DNA of 64,000 bases from Dromiciops gliroides (lineage: Eukaryota > Chordata > Mammalia > Microbiotheria > Microbiotheriidae). The position numbers and the translations under genes are program-made. Location: assembly GCF_019393635.1 (NCBI RefSeq), contig NC_057863.1, positions 641,326,306-641,390,305 on the forward strand. Direction: 5' to 3'. Below the pieces are notes generated by a model that ran no database searches, was not told the origin of the DNA, and saw nothing but the letters and a program-made list of their open reading frames with translations. Positions 13,401-22,700 of the stretch are shown piece by piece. The stretch's first letter is position 1. Each line of letters starts with the position of its first letter.

Positions 13401-15825
13401 GGGGCAGCAGGCCTGGGCCACCAGCCCTGCCTGGGACTCTGGCTGCTTCTTCCTTGACCTCTCCTTCAGGAGGTGGACTGAGTCCCAGCAGCAGGGGGCA
13501 ACATCTTGGGCTCTGATGGAGAAGCCCTACATAAGAGGGGGTGTGAAGACCTGCCCTGGGGGGCAAGGAAGCAGTCGGTTTGTGCTGATCAGCTCTCCTC
13601 AGCTCCCTTCCATCTCCCCTTTTGTAGCCCGGGGTGTGGTGGGGCGCTGTGGGGCTCTCTCTGGCCTGGGGTGCAAGGGCATTGATCCCCGGGGCCATGA
13701 GGGTCCTGGGTGGGCCTCAGGGGGCCGGGCCCTCCCCATCATTGGGGGCACTTTTAAATGCACCAGTTAGCCTGATGCTCTGCAGTGGTCAACACAAACC
13801 TTTCAGTCGGGGAGACCTGAATTCAGATCTGGCCTCAAGAATCTTACTGTGTGACCCTGAGCAAGTCACTTCACCACTGCCCTCCTCAGTTTCCGACCAG
13901 AGCACCTGCCTCCCAGAGTTGAGGCGATGTTCCAGTATGGGGAAAGTGTTCCATCCGTGCTGCCTCTGGGGCTGAGGTCAGAGCTGGTATATACAAGTGT
14001 TGTTCCAGTGGTCCTCAGCCATGGAGGGAGGAAGGGGGACTTCATGAGGATTACCCTGGGAAGGTCCAGCCCTCCTCTCAGGAGTGGAGGAGGGAAGGGA
14101 TGGGCCGGCCTTGAAAAACTTAGGCCCAGATGTCTAGGGATTGGAAACCACGATGGGGATGGGGTGGGGCAGGACAGGGCGAGGCTGTCACCCCCAGCTC
14201 TGATGCCCAGCATCTGCCCATTGGTGAGATTTGGCAAGGCCGATGAGCTCCGGGGTGTGTGCCCCATCTCAGCTACTGAGAGCTGGGAGACAGGACAGAC
14301 TGGCCCATGTGGCCCCAGAGCTGCCCCCAGTTCCCTTCTCACTGACTCCTGTGGCCTCACCCCTGCTGCCCCGGCCTCCAGACACCACCTCCAGCTGCTG
14401 CCTCCCTGGGTGCAGCCCTGCCTTCCAGGAAACCTGGCCTGGGGGCTCAGGGCTCAGGGCTGGAGAGGCCTGGAGAGCTGGGAGGGACTTGGGAGCTGGT
14501 CTGCTGCTCATTTTACAGACAAGGAAACTGAGGCCCAGAGAAGGGGGAGGGGTACCTGGTCTAGGGCCACACAAGTAGTCCCTACTCTTATTTCCATTCT
14601 GGGAGGCCTGGGGAGATGGGCCCTGGGCTCAGTGCCTCCTCCCTGCCCCCCTCCCCCCAGACCTCCTGGGGCCAGGGCAGCCTGACCTTTGCCCATCTGT
14701 GCCGGAGGGCAGGGGTTGCCGTGTGGGTCACAAGGGAGGCTGAGACAGTAACTAGATCTACTCTTTTGTTGGGCGGGGAAGGGGCCTGGGGGATGCCAAG
14801 CCTGGGACCTCCATGTGGCCGGCCGGGGTGGGGGAGGGTGCGGCTGCTTCCAGGCTGATGGATCTGTGTGTGGGGTGATGGGGAAGGAAGCACATGAATT
14901 TCTCTCATTTACCCCCTGACAGGTCTCAGGCAGGGAGACGGGCCTGTCGGAGATTATTAATGACTCCGGGCAGGAGCCAGGCGCCTCCTCGCAGGCGATT
15001 AAGGGAGCGCTAGGCCTGGGCCACCCCTGCGCCCGCTGCCTGGTGGTGTGGGGGCTGCCCCCAATGAAGCTTCTGCAGGGGTCCTGGACAGGGAGGCCTC
15101 GGACCCCCCCCCCCAGGCCCGCTGGACCCTGCAGCCCACCGCAGCCCCTCTGTCTGCTTCACAGGAAGGGCCGGCTCTAAGAAAGCCCCGGCTGAAGACA
15201 GTGACGGCCTGGGTGACAGCCTGGATGAGTCTTCTGGCCTGAGTGGGGACAGTGACGAGGATGAAGATGAGGACGAGGATGACTCTGAGGGTGAGGAGCC
15301 ATGCCCACATGCCCATAACTGGAGGGGGGAGTCCTGCAGCCGGCCAGCAGCAGCTGGGAGCAGAGGCTTGGCTCAGACGGGGCTCCCTGGCCAGGCCCCA
15401 GGGGCAGCCGCTGACCCAGCTAGCATAGAGCACAGCACCTCAGTGGTTCTGTCTGGGCTCAGAGCCCAGGTGGGGGTGGGGACAGGCTGCCCAGCAGGAC
15501 CCCTGATGGGGGGGCTGCTGGGGCACCAGCATCATCACTGGTGTGTCCCCACCCCAGCCCAGACACCAGCCAGCTGCTCCTTTCTCCCTACTATCTGCAA
15601 ACAGCAGCGGCTTCAATAAATTAATTAGCGCCATGATTAATTAGTGATGAGAAACCTCGGCCGCCTTGTTTCTCCCTGATAAAGCTGAATTACACCTGCA
15701 GCCTGTCCTCTCTTCCTCCCCCAGGCCCAACAGAAGACCTGAAGCTGCCCTCGGCTGAGCTGAAGAGACTGGCCCAGGGAGATGACGATGTGGTAGAGGA
15801 GCTGCAGCTCTCCGATGAGGACTGA
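1294..15825 (+). CDS. NOC2L: NOC2L, 3' part (last eight coding exons)
   Basis: NOC2L (NIR) belongs to the Noc2 family. Noc2 proteins act in the nucleolus and nucleoplasm in maturation and export of 60S pre-ribosomes; the vertebrate protein also binds histones and p53 and inhibits acetyltransferases. Eight exons (1294-1405, 4857-4970, 6290-6391, 9263-9406, 10306-10419, 11316-11448, 15165-15290, 15725-15825) join in one frame to about 314 codons. They match the C-terminal part of the human protein as I remember it: a conserved Noc2 core ([49 protein letters not shown]) followed by an acidic D/E/S tail ending LQLSDED. The first exon starts in mid-codon, so the N-terminal half lies upstream of the window. 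All introns are GT-AG. No frameshift or premature stop was seen. Identification is confident; exon ends rest on splice consensus plus the protein match. Confidence 0.96.
2720..2810. promoter_or_regulatory. candidate conserved noncoding element
   Basis: An AT-rich island in GC-rich intron sequence. It contains GATAAAG and a short inverted repeat CGATT-7-AATCG at 2751-2767, next to TTTTCATTTAGAG. It has no repeat-family resemblance and no coding potential. Calling it regulatory is inference from composition and motif density only. Confidence 0.3.
3520..3680. promoter_or_regulatory. candidate conserved noncoding element
   Basis: A unique AT-richer block with CGATCAATGCCATT, ACATAATCGTGTC, GCATTGATTATCC and GTTTAATTTTTTATTTCC, bounded by C/G-rich sequence. 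The several TGAT/TAAT homeodomain- or GATA-like sites are typical of vertebrate conserved noncoding elements. No alignment was possible here. Confidence 0.35.
3780..3985 (-). repeat. MIR/CORE-type SINE with flanking remnant
   Basis: Antisense MIR-like body: TTTACAGATGAGGAAACTGAG, then AAGTGACTTGCCCAGG, CACACAGCTAGTAA and a GGATTTGAATTCAG segment. It is diverged, and no clear target-site duplication was seen. Confidence 0.8.
4857..4970 (+). CDS. NOC2L: NOC2L exon ([21 protein letters not shown]...)
   Basis: 114 bp, exactly 38 codons. Acceptor CTTCACTGCAG, donor CGG|GTAAGA. The product [18 protein letters not shown]... matches human [18 protein letters not shown]..., ending LQEKAYR. This is one of the most conserved Noc2 core segments. 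Confidence 0.96.
4971..6289. other. NOC2L intron
   Basis: A 1.3-kb intron containing one young SINE with a perfect duplication (5218-5384). The rest is GC-rich unique sequence in which I see no exon. The antisense frames at 5369-5873 lack splice or family support. Confidence 0.75.
5218..5384 (-). repeat. WSINE1-like SINE with 14-bp target-site duplication
   Basis: A full-length antisense SINE (5232-5370) runs from a T-run and GTGAGGCAATGAGGGTTAAG to CACCTAGCTGCCCC. It is flanked by the identical 14-mer ACTTGTTCACTTCT at 5218-5231 and 5371-5384. A perfect duplication and the A-tail identify an L1-type retroposition that is not very old. Confidence 0.93.
6290..6391 (+). CDS. NOC2L: NOC2L exon ([19 protein letters not shown]...)
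   Basis: 102 bp, 34 codons. Acceptor CTACTTGCAG, donor CAG|GTGAGG. The product [20 protein letters not shown]... ends [11 protein letters not shown]. It corresponds to human [20 protein letters not shown]... with conservative changes. Confidence 0.96.
6835..6965. repeat. old dispersed repeat with 31-bp tandem duplication
   Basis: The phrase CACCTACTGTGTGCCAGGCA and the later GGGAGCTTACTTTCTAATGG are typical of an ancient LINE-like 3' sequence common in marsupials. A unit beginning TGATCAGACACCTACTGTGT is directly repeated at 6841 and 6872, differing near its end (AGGCAG against GAGCAC). Confidence 0.7.
7480..7535. promoter_or_regulatory. candidate element with paired CTAATCAC motifs
   Basis: Two copies of CTAATCAC (about 7491 and 7528) bracket a GC-rich core just upstream of a CA repeat. 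TAATC is the OTX/CRX-type homeodomain core. Regulatory function is inference. Confidence 0.25.
7533..7590. repeat. CA/GCACAC microsatellite
   Basis: Alternating CACACA and CACGCA units within a NOC2L intron. Simple-sequence repeat. Confidence 0.9.
7800..7985. repeat. pyrimidine-rich minisatellite
   Basis: Repeated CTATCACCTCCCCTCC / CCATCACCTCACCTCC blocks alternating with CCCTCTCCCTCTCC, an irregular unit of about 30-40 bp. The tract is almost purely C/T on the + strand (the NOC2L sense strand). Confidence 0.75.
9263..9406 (+). CDS. NOC2L: NOC2L exon ([14 protein letters not shown]...)
   Basis: 144 bp, 48 codons. Acceptor TGCTGCGACAG. The donor GTG|GTCAGT has C at +3, an unusual but tolerated site. 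The product [18 protein letters not shown]... ends FGVSNRQAV and matches human [18 protein letters not shown].... Confidence 0.95.
9425..9620 (+). repeat. G-rich minisatellite in NOC2L intron
   Basis: Degenerate tandem units built on GGGCAGGGAGCAGGCACAG, about 18-26 bp each, immediately after the exon donor. The tract is very G-rich on the NOC2L sense strand. It produces spurious proline/leucine/cysteine frames on the other strand. Confidence 0.8.
10306..10419 (+). CDS. NOC2L: NOC2L exon ([18 protein letters not shown]...)
   Basis: 114 bp, 38 codons. Acceptor GTGTCCACAG, donor AGG|GTGAGG. The product [18 protein letters not shown]... ends EISGKER, corresponding to human EAWEKLTREEGTPLTLYY.... 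The motif [10 protein letters not shown] is conserved. Confidence 0.96.
10420..11315. other. NOC2L intron
   Basis: A 0.9-kb intron. A degenerate CA-rich stretch (10515-10800; ACACA units with scattered substitutions) is followed by unique sequence. An AT-rich island at 11170-11235 repeats GGTTTATAG twice, then has GGTAATGATATGGGTAATTAAAC. Confidence 0.75.
11170..11236. promoter_or_regulatory. candidate conserved noncoding element
   Basis: A tandem GGTGGTTTATAG motif is followed by GGTAATGATATGGGTAATTAA. It is AT-rich with TAAT cores in GC-rich surroundings, 80 bp before the next exon. It resembles a conserved element; function is inferred. Confidence 0.28.
11316..11448 (+). CDS. NOC2L: NOC2L exon ([18 protein letters not shown]...)
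   Basis: 133 bp: 44 codons plus one base. Acceptor TCCCTTCAG, donor AAAG|GTAGGA. The product [18 protein letters not shown]... continues through [16 protein letters not shown]. It matches human [18 protein letters not shown]... and begins the acidic C-terminal region. Confidence 0.96.
11978..12060. repeat. GGGCCT/GGGTCT hexamer minisatellite
   Basis: About ten degenerate copies of a GGGCCT or GGGTCT hexamer, interrupted by GATTATGGT. Confidence 0.75.
13775..13905 (+). repeat. MIR/CORE-type SINE
   Basis: Sense-orientation SINE core: GAGACCTGAATTCAGATCTG, then GTGTGACCCTGAGCAAGTCA and a CCTCAGTTTCC tail. Moderately diverged. Confidence 0.8.
14940..15010. promoter_or_regulatory. candidate conserved noncoding element
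   Basis: GAGATTATTAATGACTCCGG followed by a GCAGGCGATTAAGGGAGCGC block. It contains the octamer TTAATGAC (14957-14964) that recurs at three other conserved-looking sites on this strand and once inverted. Regulatory role is inference. Confidence 0.35.
15165..15290 (+). CDS. NOC2L: NOC2L acidic-tail exon
   Basis: 126 bp: two bases, 41 codons, one base. Acceptor CTGCTTCACAG, donor GAGG|GTGAGG. It encodes [20 protein letters not shown] followed by a D/E/S-rich run. Human has a comparably acidic but poorly alignable segment. Splice signals and frame with both neighbours support the exon. Confidence 0.88.
15610..15690. promoter_or_regulatory. candidate conserved noncoding element in last NOC2L intron
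   Basis: TTCAATAAATTAATTAGCGC and CATGATTAATTAGTGATGAG form a dense cluster of TTAATTA/TAATTAG homeodomain cores about 45 bp before the last exon. Unusually AT-rich for this locus. Inferred element. Confidence 0.35.
15725..15825 (+). CDS. NOC2L: NOC2L terminal coding exon and stop
   Basis: 101 coding bases (two bases, 32 codons, TGA at 15823-15825). Acceptor CTTCCTCCCCCAG. The product [18 protein letters not shown]... ends [10 protein letters not shown], matching the human C-terminus ([21 protein letters not shown]). This is the natural end of the protein. Confidence 0.95.
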
Positions 15826-15990
15826 GGCCTCCCTCCCTCCCTAGGAGCCCCCCAGGGGACCTCCCCCACCCGCTCAGGGGCCCCCTCCCTCCTGACTCCC
15901 CAGGAGTAAGCGGGTACTGGGCCGAGGCCACACATGTCCTTGGACTCTCCATGGAGGGGGACCAGAGAGGAAGGGTCAGACATTGGGGCC

Positions 15991-15996
15991 TTTATT
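15991..15996 (-). terminator. SAMD11 poly(A) signal candidate (AATAAA)
   Basis: Canonical AATAAA on the - strand (CCCAATAAAGG). It is the first one found downstream of the SAMD11 stop, about 540 nt away. It lies inside the NOC2L 3' UTR, so the two transcripts overlap tail to tail. Confidence 0.6.
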
Positions 15997-16011
15997 GGGT
16001 TTTTCTCACGA

Positions 16012-16017
16012 TATAAA
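16012..16017 (+). terminator. NOC2L poly(A) signal candidate (TATAAA)
   Basis: No AATAAA occurs on the + strand after the stop. TATAAA in the context CACGATATAAAGAAGCTT is a known weaker variant hexamer at a suitable distance (187 nt after the stop). Confidence 0.55.
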
Positions 16018-16532
16018 GAAGCTTAATGTACCGAGAAGTCTCTTCTTTAAGAAAAGTTGGTGGCACGTGCAGTGTGGATGGGGAGGGGGTACCGTCAGTC
16101 CAGAGCTCAGGCCTTGGGCCCAGCTCAGTGCCTCTGCCTGCCAGGAGGCCATCCGCAAGCTCCCCTGCCCCAACCCTGGCCCAGGCTGACCCAGCCACTG
16201 GCCAGCCCTCCTCAGCCTGCTCTCTGCCCTGTCGCTTTTGTCTGTCTTTGGTATTGTTTGAAGTTGCTAGAGATGCATAGACACCTGAATCAGGAAACCA
16301 AGTCCAGTGTGGGGGAGGAAGTGGAGGCGGGCAGCGGACTGGGGCTCTGTCTGTGTCTGCTCCAGACCCTTGGAGCTCCTTCCAGAAATTCTTTGGATTT
16401 TTCCCCCTCTCCTCCTGGGCCTCAAGGCCTGCTTTTCTGGGGTTTTTCTTTTTGGCCTCAAAAAGCTTACAAAGCCTTCCAGGCGGCTGAGGGTAAGGCC
16501 CACAGCTGCCTGCGGGGGGGTCTCCCCGGGAG

Positions 16533-16778
16533 TTAGGAGGGCGGCTTGGGCGCATCCCCCATCCCCACCAGCAGGGAGGGGGTCCCGTTCTCTTGTTTGG
16601 GGGAACCTCTGCTGGCCGAGAAGCTGCCCCCGAAGGGGGATGCGGAGTGCGCTGGAGAGGAGGGCTGCAGTTCACCAGCCAGTTCCCTGTCCGTCACCCC
16701 CCGAAGGCCAGGGGCCTGCAGAGGGAGGGCCACAGGGAAGCTGGTCATGTAGAAGAGTCTGCCCACGCGCTTGGCCAC
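16533..16778 (-). CDS. SAMD11: SAMD11 coding exon 13 (C-terminus)
   Basis: 246 nt including TAA. Acceptor CTCCTCCCTCCCAG. It starts [20 protein letters not shown], corresponding to human [20 protein letters not shown]. It contains GSPKQENGT (human TSPKQENGT). The last residues DAPKPPS differ from human. The first codons finish the SAM domain. Confidence 0.95.
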   Translation of the reverse strand: MAKRVGRLFYMTSFPVALPLQAPGLRGVTDRELAGELQPSSPAHSASPFGGSFSASRGSPKQENGTPSLLVGMGDAPKPPS

Positions 16779-19700
16779 CTGGGAGGGAGGAGAAGAGCGT
16801 TGGCTGGCTGGACACGGTGGCCTGCCTTGTCACAGGAGGCCAGGGGAGGGCTGGGCAGTGCCAAGGTTGGTGCTCAGGCTTATTGATGCGGGAGCTGCCC
16901 TGGGGATCACTGCCCAGGGAAAAGGCGAGGAAAGGGAGGGAGGAGCGGGAGCCCAAGCCAGGCCCAGGCTGAAGAGTCACCCCAAAGGAGGGACACCCCA
17001 AGAGCCAGGCACGGAGGAAGCCGTGTGCTCAAAGACACCCCACCTAGCCTGAGAATCTCTTCGAGTATTTGGGGATGGCATTTTTCCTTCCCAGTGTGTC
17101 CCAGGATTCCCCAGTCCTATCACCCCTCTTTTCTCAGCGGCCCCTGAGGCCTAAGACAGGCTTCCAGCCCACCCTGGACCCTCCCCAGGGAAGTGGCAAG
17201 AACAGAGTCTGAAGTCAGAGGACCCGGGTTCAAATTCTCATCTACTTGGAGTGACCACTGATGACAGCAAGAGATTTGGGGTTGTGGCTTCCAGAGGGGC
17301 CCTCTAGGAGGTGGGGACTCACATGGGATCGGATCTTCAGGGCAGGTCCCAACTTCAGCCCCATGTTGGTCAGTAAATGCTCCTCGGTGAGCAGGGGCAA
17401 CGTCTCCCCGTCTATGGCCTGTGCTCGGAAAGCCTGGGGACAGAGTGGGGGCAGGGCAGTGTTCAGCCAGGATGATCCCCCTCCCCCCACTCCTTGTGAC
17501 AAGCTTGCTTCTCCAAGGGGGGTCTTGGGGCCCTCCCCACGGCTTTCCGGCAGGAGTTGACATGAGGAGCCAGGAAAGCCAAGAAATTGGGGCAGCTCCC
17601 AGCAGAAAAGTCCCCCTCTCAATAGAAGACAAGCCCCCTTTGTGCAACTGGTCCAGCCAGGCTGCTTGCTGTGCGCAGCCCCTGGGGCCAGCCCGCACCC
17701 TTTCCCCCCACGTCTGGGATCCCACCCCCAGACACTGAAGGAGGAACCTGCTCCACATCCCTTGGGGGAAGCGAGCAAGCTAGCGGCTTTGTGTCCCACA
17801 CACTTGGAGGTGTGTATACCAGTGGACACACACACCAAGGGTTAGTGGTGGCCCATCCCACCCCAGACTGGACAGAGGCCAAGGATCTGAGAGCAGAGGC
17901 CCCTGCTGCCCTGGGGCTGTTGTCTGAGTGACTGGCTATGGGGGGGGGGGTCGGAATCCACGGTGACGCGACCCACCCTGCTCCCTGCCTTCCTCCCTGG
18001 GACCATCCCCAGCCCCTCCCGTACCGAAGCGTACTCTTCACAGCCAGCCAGGCCACCCACGAAGGTGCACACGTCATCCACTGTCCACTTGCTGACGTCT
18101 TCAGGGCCCACGGCCTCCCCCCCGCTGTCCAAGAACAGCCCCCCCGTGGTGCCTGTATGAAAGTAGGGGCTGACAGTGCAAGGGAGGCTCAGAGGCAGAG
18201 GGGGCGGCAGTGGGGCCCCCAGGAGGGGCCCCTTCCCCTCAGCCCTGCCCCCCAGGCCATGCCCTGGAGAGTCGATGCTGGGCCCACCCGATGTGTCCTT
18301 GGGGCCATCACAGGCTCGGCCGGTGCCCCCAGCCTCGGCCCGGGAAGCCTCAGCTTCTTCACTGTCCGACTCCTTGGAGTCATTCTCTGGGCTGTCCTGG
18401 GCCCGGACTCCTGGGCCAGCGGCCTCCTTGGCCTCTCCAGGCCTTCCAACCCCTTTGCGGGCAGCGGGGCGCTGCCGGGCCTGCTCTCTGGGGGGTGTTG
18501 GGGGGCCCGGGCCTGGGCAGGGGGCTCCGTGGGGGGGCAGGGCCAAGAGGGGGGCTGAACTGTGCCTCAGCACCAGCATGGCGCTGCGTCTCCGATGAAG
18601 GTCCTCGTGTAGAGAGGGTGGGGGCAGGGAGTGGCCCTCGGGGCCCTCGTGGGTTCGCAGAGCTGGGTGTTCCTGGGGCAGCCCCAGGGGGTCCGCAGTG
18701 AGCAGCCTAGGCCTGTGCAGACTCTCCAGCTCCTTCTGCCGAAGTAGTTCTGCTGACATCTCCAGCCTGGAGGAGGGGGGGGGCGGTGAGGACATCCCTG
18801 CTGCAGCAGGCTGGGTACCAGCCCCCCAACCCCCAAACCAAATAGAACTGGGCAGGCCACGGCTCCTCAGAGGCCCGATAGGGCCGGTGGCTGTCTGCAA
18901 GGCTGTTGTTCATCGGATGCTGAGAGTGGCTGGTCCCACCTTCCAGCTCTGGGTCCCCTCCCTCTTCTCAGCTTTGAGGAAGGGGGATACTGGGGTCACC
19001 CATACCTGGCCAAGCTCTGTTTCCGGAGGATTTCTTGTTGTCTGGCAAACATCTCGGCCTGAGCGGGCTGAAGGAATCCATATCCTGGCCAGGGAGAGGG
19101 CAGACAGACGTGGCTGGTCAGTCCAGGCCCAGGTCCCACACCTTGCCCCTCTCCCCCAGTGCCTACAAACCACCAGCCTGCAGCCCAAATATTGAGGAAA
19201 CACTCCAAGGGGCTCCCTAGAGCCCAGTTCCCGGAGCTAAACCTAGACAGACACCCCCCCCAATTAATCAAGTCCCCACATACTGCTCCCCCCTCCTCAC
19301 CTGGGGTCTGGCACAGAGCAGAAGGCACACCCAGGAAGGGGGGTCTGAGGTGGGGGCCCAGGGCGATGTGGGGGGCGTTCTGGGGTGACAGCAATGATGG
19401 ATGGGTCACATCCCTGAGGGTGAGGGTAGGAGAGAATCAGTCTGAGTGGGGGCACCCGGGAGACCAGCTCAGTCAACCCTCTCTCCAGATCCCCGCAGGA
19501 GGGTTGAGCAGCAGATGTTCCTGGGCAGCTCGAGAGGAGGCGTGTGTGTGTCTGTGTGTGTGTGTGGGGGTACTCAGTGCTGGGGAGGGGGCAGCCCAGT
19601 CCGCTCAAGGGGAGGGCCTGTTCATTCCCATTTCCCAGAATCTCCCTGGGCCCCAGCGGCCCCCCTGCCCAGGCACTAATTGCGCCTCCGTCGCTGGGCG

Positions 19701-22700
19701 GGCAGGGGGAGGGGGGGGGCGGTCGATGCGCGGCTCGTTAAAGCCTCCATCAGGCCCTGCCCCCGCCCCCGGCGGCGCCAATTAATCTCGGGCGGCGGCG
19801 CGGAGGCGCTGACCTTGGCGGGCGCCGGGCCCGGCTGCGGCGGCAGTAATTACCTCGCTGTGCAGCGAGGCCAGCCCGAGGCCTCGGGGCACCCCTCACC
19901 TCTAGCCACCCCACACCCTCCGCGGCCCGCTGCAGACCGTCACAGCTCAGCCCCCTCCCCACCCGATGCAGGCAGTGGGGGGCGGGGAGGGGCCACACCA
20001 TCTGTCTCCCTTCGATATCCCCTCCCCAAGAGCCCCCCCCCCAATTTAAAGTGAGCAAAACCGCAGGTTGGGGGCCTGTATGCCAATGAGTTCCCAACCT
20101 GGGGTGCATTTGACTATCCCTGTTGAGTTTCTGTGCCTGTGTCCCCACCCTGGGCGACCTCATTGTCCACAGTGCCCACCCTCCGGTACCAGCCCTCAGC
20201 CTTCACCTCCCCAGAGCGGTCCAGCGACCTAGCTTCCCTTTCTGCCCCCAGGTGCCAACTCCCAGGCCTTTTACCTATCGGAGAAATGTCCAGTGACAGC
20301 TGTTTCCCTGTGGGGGGGAAGGCCCTGCTTCCGGCGCTGCCCAGTCCCCCCTGCAGCCCCGCCTCCAACTCCAGCACCTGCAGAGCTGCTGGAGGATGAG
20401 GGGAGATGGGGTTCCAAGGCCCCGGGGCTCCTCACGGCAGCGGCAGCTGCGACCTCCTGCCTGAGCCTCAGGAGATCTGGGAAGAGAAAGGGAGGCCCCG
20501 TGAGTAGTTGTAGCGATCTCCGGGAGGTGGGGGCTCCCGCCCAGGAACTTGCCATCGGGGACCAAGAGAGAAGCGAGCCTCCCCTTCCTCCCCCCAGGCT
20601 GAGTGTCTTGAGGACCACAAGTGGGAGGGGGAACATTGGACAAAGCTAAGCTGTCTGCGCATGGGGAGTGTGGAGAAGGGGCACAGAGCAGGGCCCGAAT
20701 AACATGGGGGGGGCAGAGTGGCCCTGGGGCTGCCTGGAGTGGGAAGATGGGGAAGGGGGTGGAGAGCAGTAGAGACAGGAGCCCAGGGCAAACAGGATGG
20801 GGCCCCCCTTGGGAGGAACCAGAAACTGCCTCACAGCCCCACCCCCGCCTTTCACTCTTAGGGGGTTTGGGGCTCCCCTGAGTAAGAAGGAAGGAAAGCC
20901 CTTCCCACCCACGATGGAAAGAAAATTTCAGAGCCCCGACCCCTAATCCAGGATGGGGAACCCCCATCACCCACACACTTCCTGGGTGGCAGCCTGGGTG
21001 CTAGGGAGCCGGGGGACCCCGAGGGGTACCCACGGAAACAGCCAGCCTTCAGATAAACACACACAAGGACTCGTGGAATGACAAGGAAACGGGGACAGGG
21101 AGACACCCATCGCCCATCCGTACATACACACATATACTGAAGAAAACTGGGGGGGGGGGGTCACAGAAAGAAGGAGCCGACTCCCAGCCCCACCCCCACC
21201 CCCTTCTCTGCCCTAGGCTCCATTCTCCCCATGGCCAGTCAGGCCGGGAGCCGCTGGATTGGCCCGGGTTGAGGATGAAGGAAGCTGGGCAGCTCCCGCC
21301 AGCCCGCCCCTGGCCCTGGCCCTAGCCCCGGCCCCCGCCCCCTCCCCGCAGCCTCGGCGGCTGCTCACAGATTAATGACCCGAGAAGAGCCGGCTCCGGG
21401 CCCGGCCTGCCCGCCTGCCCGCCTGGGGGCCTGTGATTTCGCCCCGGGCTCCGCGCCAGCTCCGGAGCCGCATTGATCCCCAGTGACCGGAACGGCCCCC
21501 GCCCCTCCCCCCACCCCCTGCCTCCCTCCCCTCTGCGCTCAGTTATTTACAGTCGGGCCCTGACAGCAGCGGGACGGCGCCGCCGGGAGGCGGGGTGGAG
21601 GGGGGGAGATGGGCAGCCCGTGACTGACAGCCCAGCTCCAGGCACCGCCGCTGTGCCAGCGCCCGCGCCTGCCCCCCAGCCCCTCCTGCACAGCCCCCGG
21701 CCCGCCCGGGCCCGCCGTAGCGGGGAGGGGGAAAGGGAACTGGGAAGGAGGGAGGCGCAGGGGGGCGGGGGAGGCAATTAAAGGGAAGGGTTTTAAATTA
21801 TTAAGATTTGGTGAATTATTCAGGCCGACGAGGCCAGAGCAGACTCCCCGCTCCTCTCGGCCCCCTGCCTGTACGACAGCCGTAGCCCTCGGAGTGAGCG
21901 GAAAATGTCATAGAAAAACCTGGCTCCCCCAGCCCAAGGCAAGTACCCTAAGTCGCCCCTTGGCCGGAAGCTTTTGTGTGACTGTCTGCCGAAGCCCGGG
22001 CTTGTGTCGGGGTGTGACAGACCGCATGGGGCTCCACAGGAGAGCCGGGGAGGCCCAGCCTTGCGCTGACCCAAATGAGGCTGGATGTGAGCACCGACAC
22101 GTGATGCTGCATCTGCGTTTGACAGACGTGACGGCTGACTGACTTGGGAGTTTGACCGCCCGCATGGGCACATGGGAGCCTGAGGCTGTGTTCGTGCCAC
22201 CCAGAGGGTATAAATGAGCACGGTCTGCGTGGGTGGCAGTGAGGGCAGGGGCCCCAGATTTCTGAATATCCACACCCCTCCTAGACAATTAGGCTGCGTC
22301 AGCCATCAGCACCAGTGGTGATGGGGGGGGGGGGGAGAGCAGCCTCCCCCCACCCCAGGTGGTTACTAGAACTGACCCACCCAAAACAGGGCATGGGGGG
22401 GGGACAAGAAAGGGGGAAAGCAGATGGGCGGGATGCTGTGGCTGGCTGGCAGGCAGGCAGGCACCCACACTGGGCACACAGGAAGACAGTTACTGGGAGC
22501 TAGAGAAGGGGAGGGGGTGGGAGAGAGAGAAGCCGAAGCACCCTGGGGCGTCCAAGAAAAAAGCACTAAAGGAGTGGATGGGCCAGGAAGGTGAGGCCAA
22601 GGGCAAGCTGGCGGAGGTGCCTGCCCTCTGGGAGGCTGGGCGAGGCTAGGAGGGGCACTCACCACTGTGGCTGGGCAGGCCCACGGCGCTGGCCAGCTGA

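Larger units (their letters stand above)
11449..15164. other. NOC2L intron
   Basis: The longest NOC2L intron in the window (3.7 kb). It contains a GGGCCT hexanucleotide minisatellite (11978-12060), a poly-G run near 12132, a SINE at about 13775-13905, a short MIR remnant at about 14505-14580, and a conserved-looking island at 14940-15010. No further exon is supported. Confidence 0.75.
15826..16050 (+). other. NOC2L: NOC2L 3' UTR
   Basis: From the TGA to the presumed cleavage region just after the TATAAA hexamer at 16012-16017, with a G/T-rich stretch near 16047-16080 as a possible downstream element. The UTR is short (about 200 nt) and overlaps the 3' end of SAMD11 on the other strand. The end point is estimated. 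Confidence 0.6.
15970..16532 (-). other. SAMD11: SAMD11 3' UTR
   Basis: From the TAA at 16533-16535 to the region after AATAAA (15991-15996). No coding potential. It overlaps the last few tens of bases of the NOC2L 3' UTR. The end is estimated from the poly(A) hexamer. Confidence 0.6.

Noticed and set aside
20477..22662. Possible small exon between SAMD11 exons 7 and 8 for the human DPPWHDPPHH segment
   Set aside because: No matching sequence found on the - strand; the remembered human exon 7 simply extends further, and exons 7 and 8 here join in frame directly.
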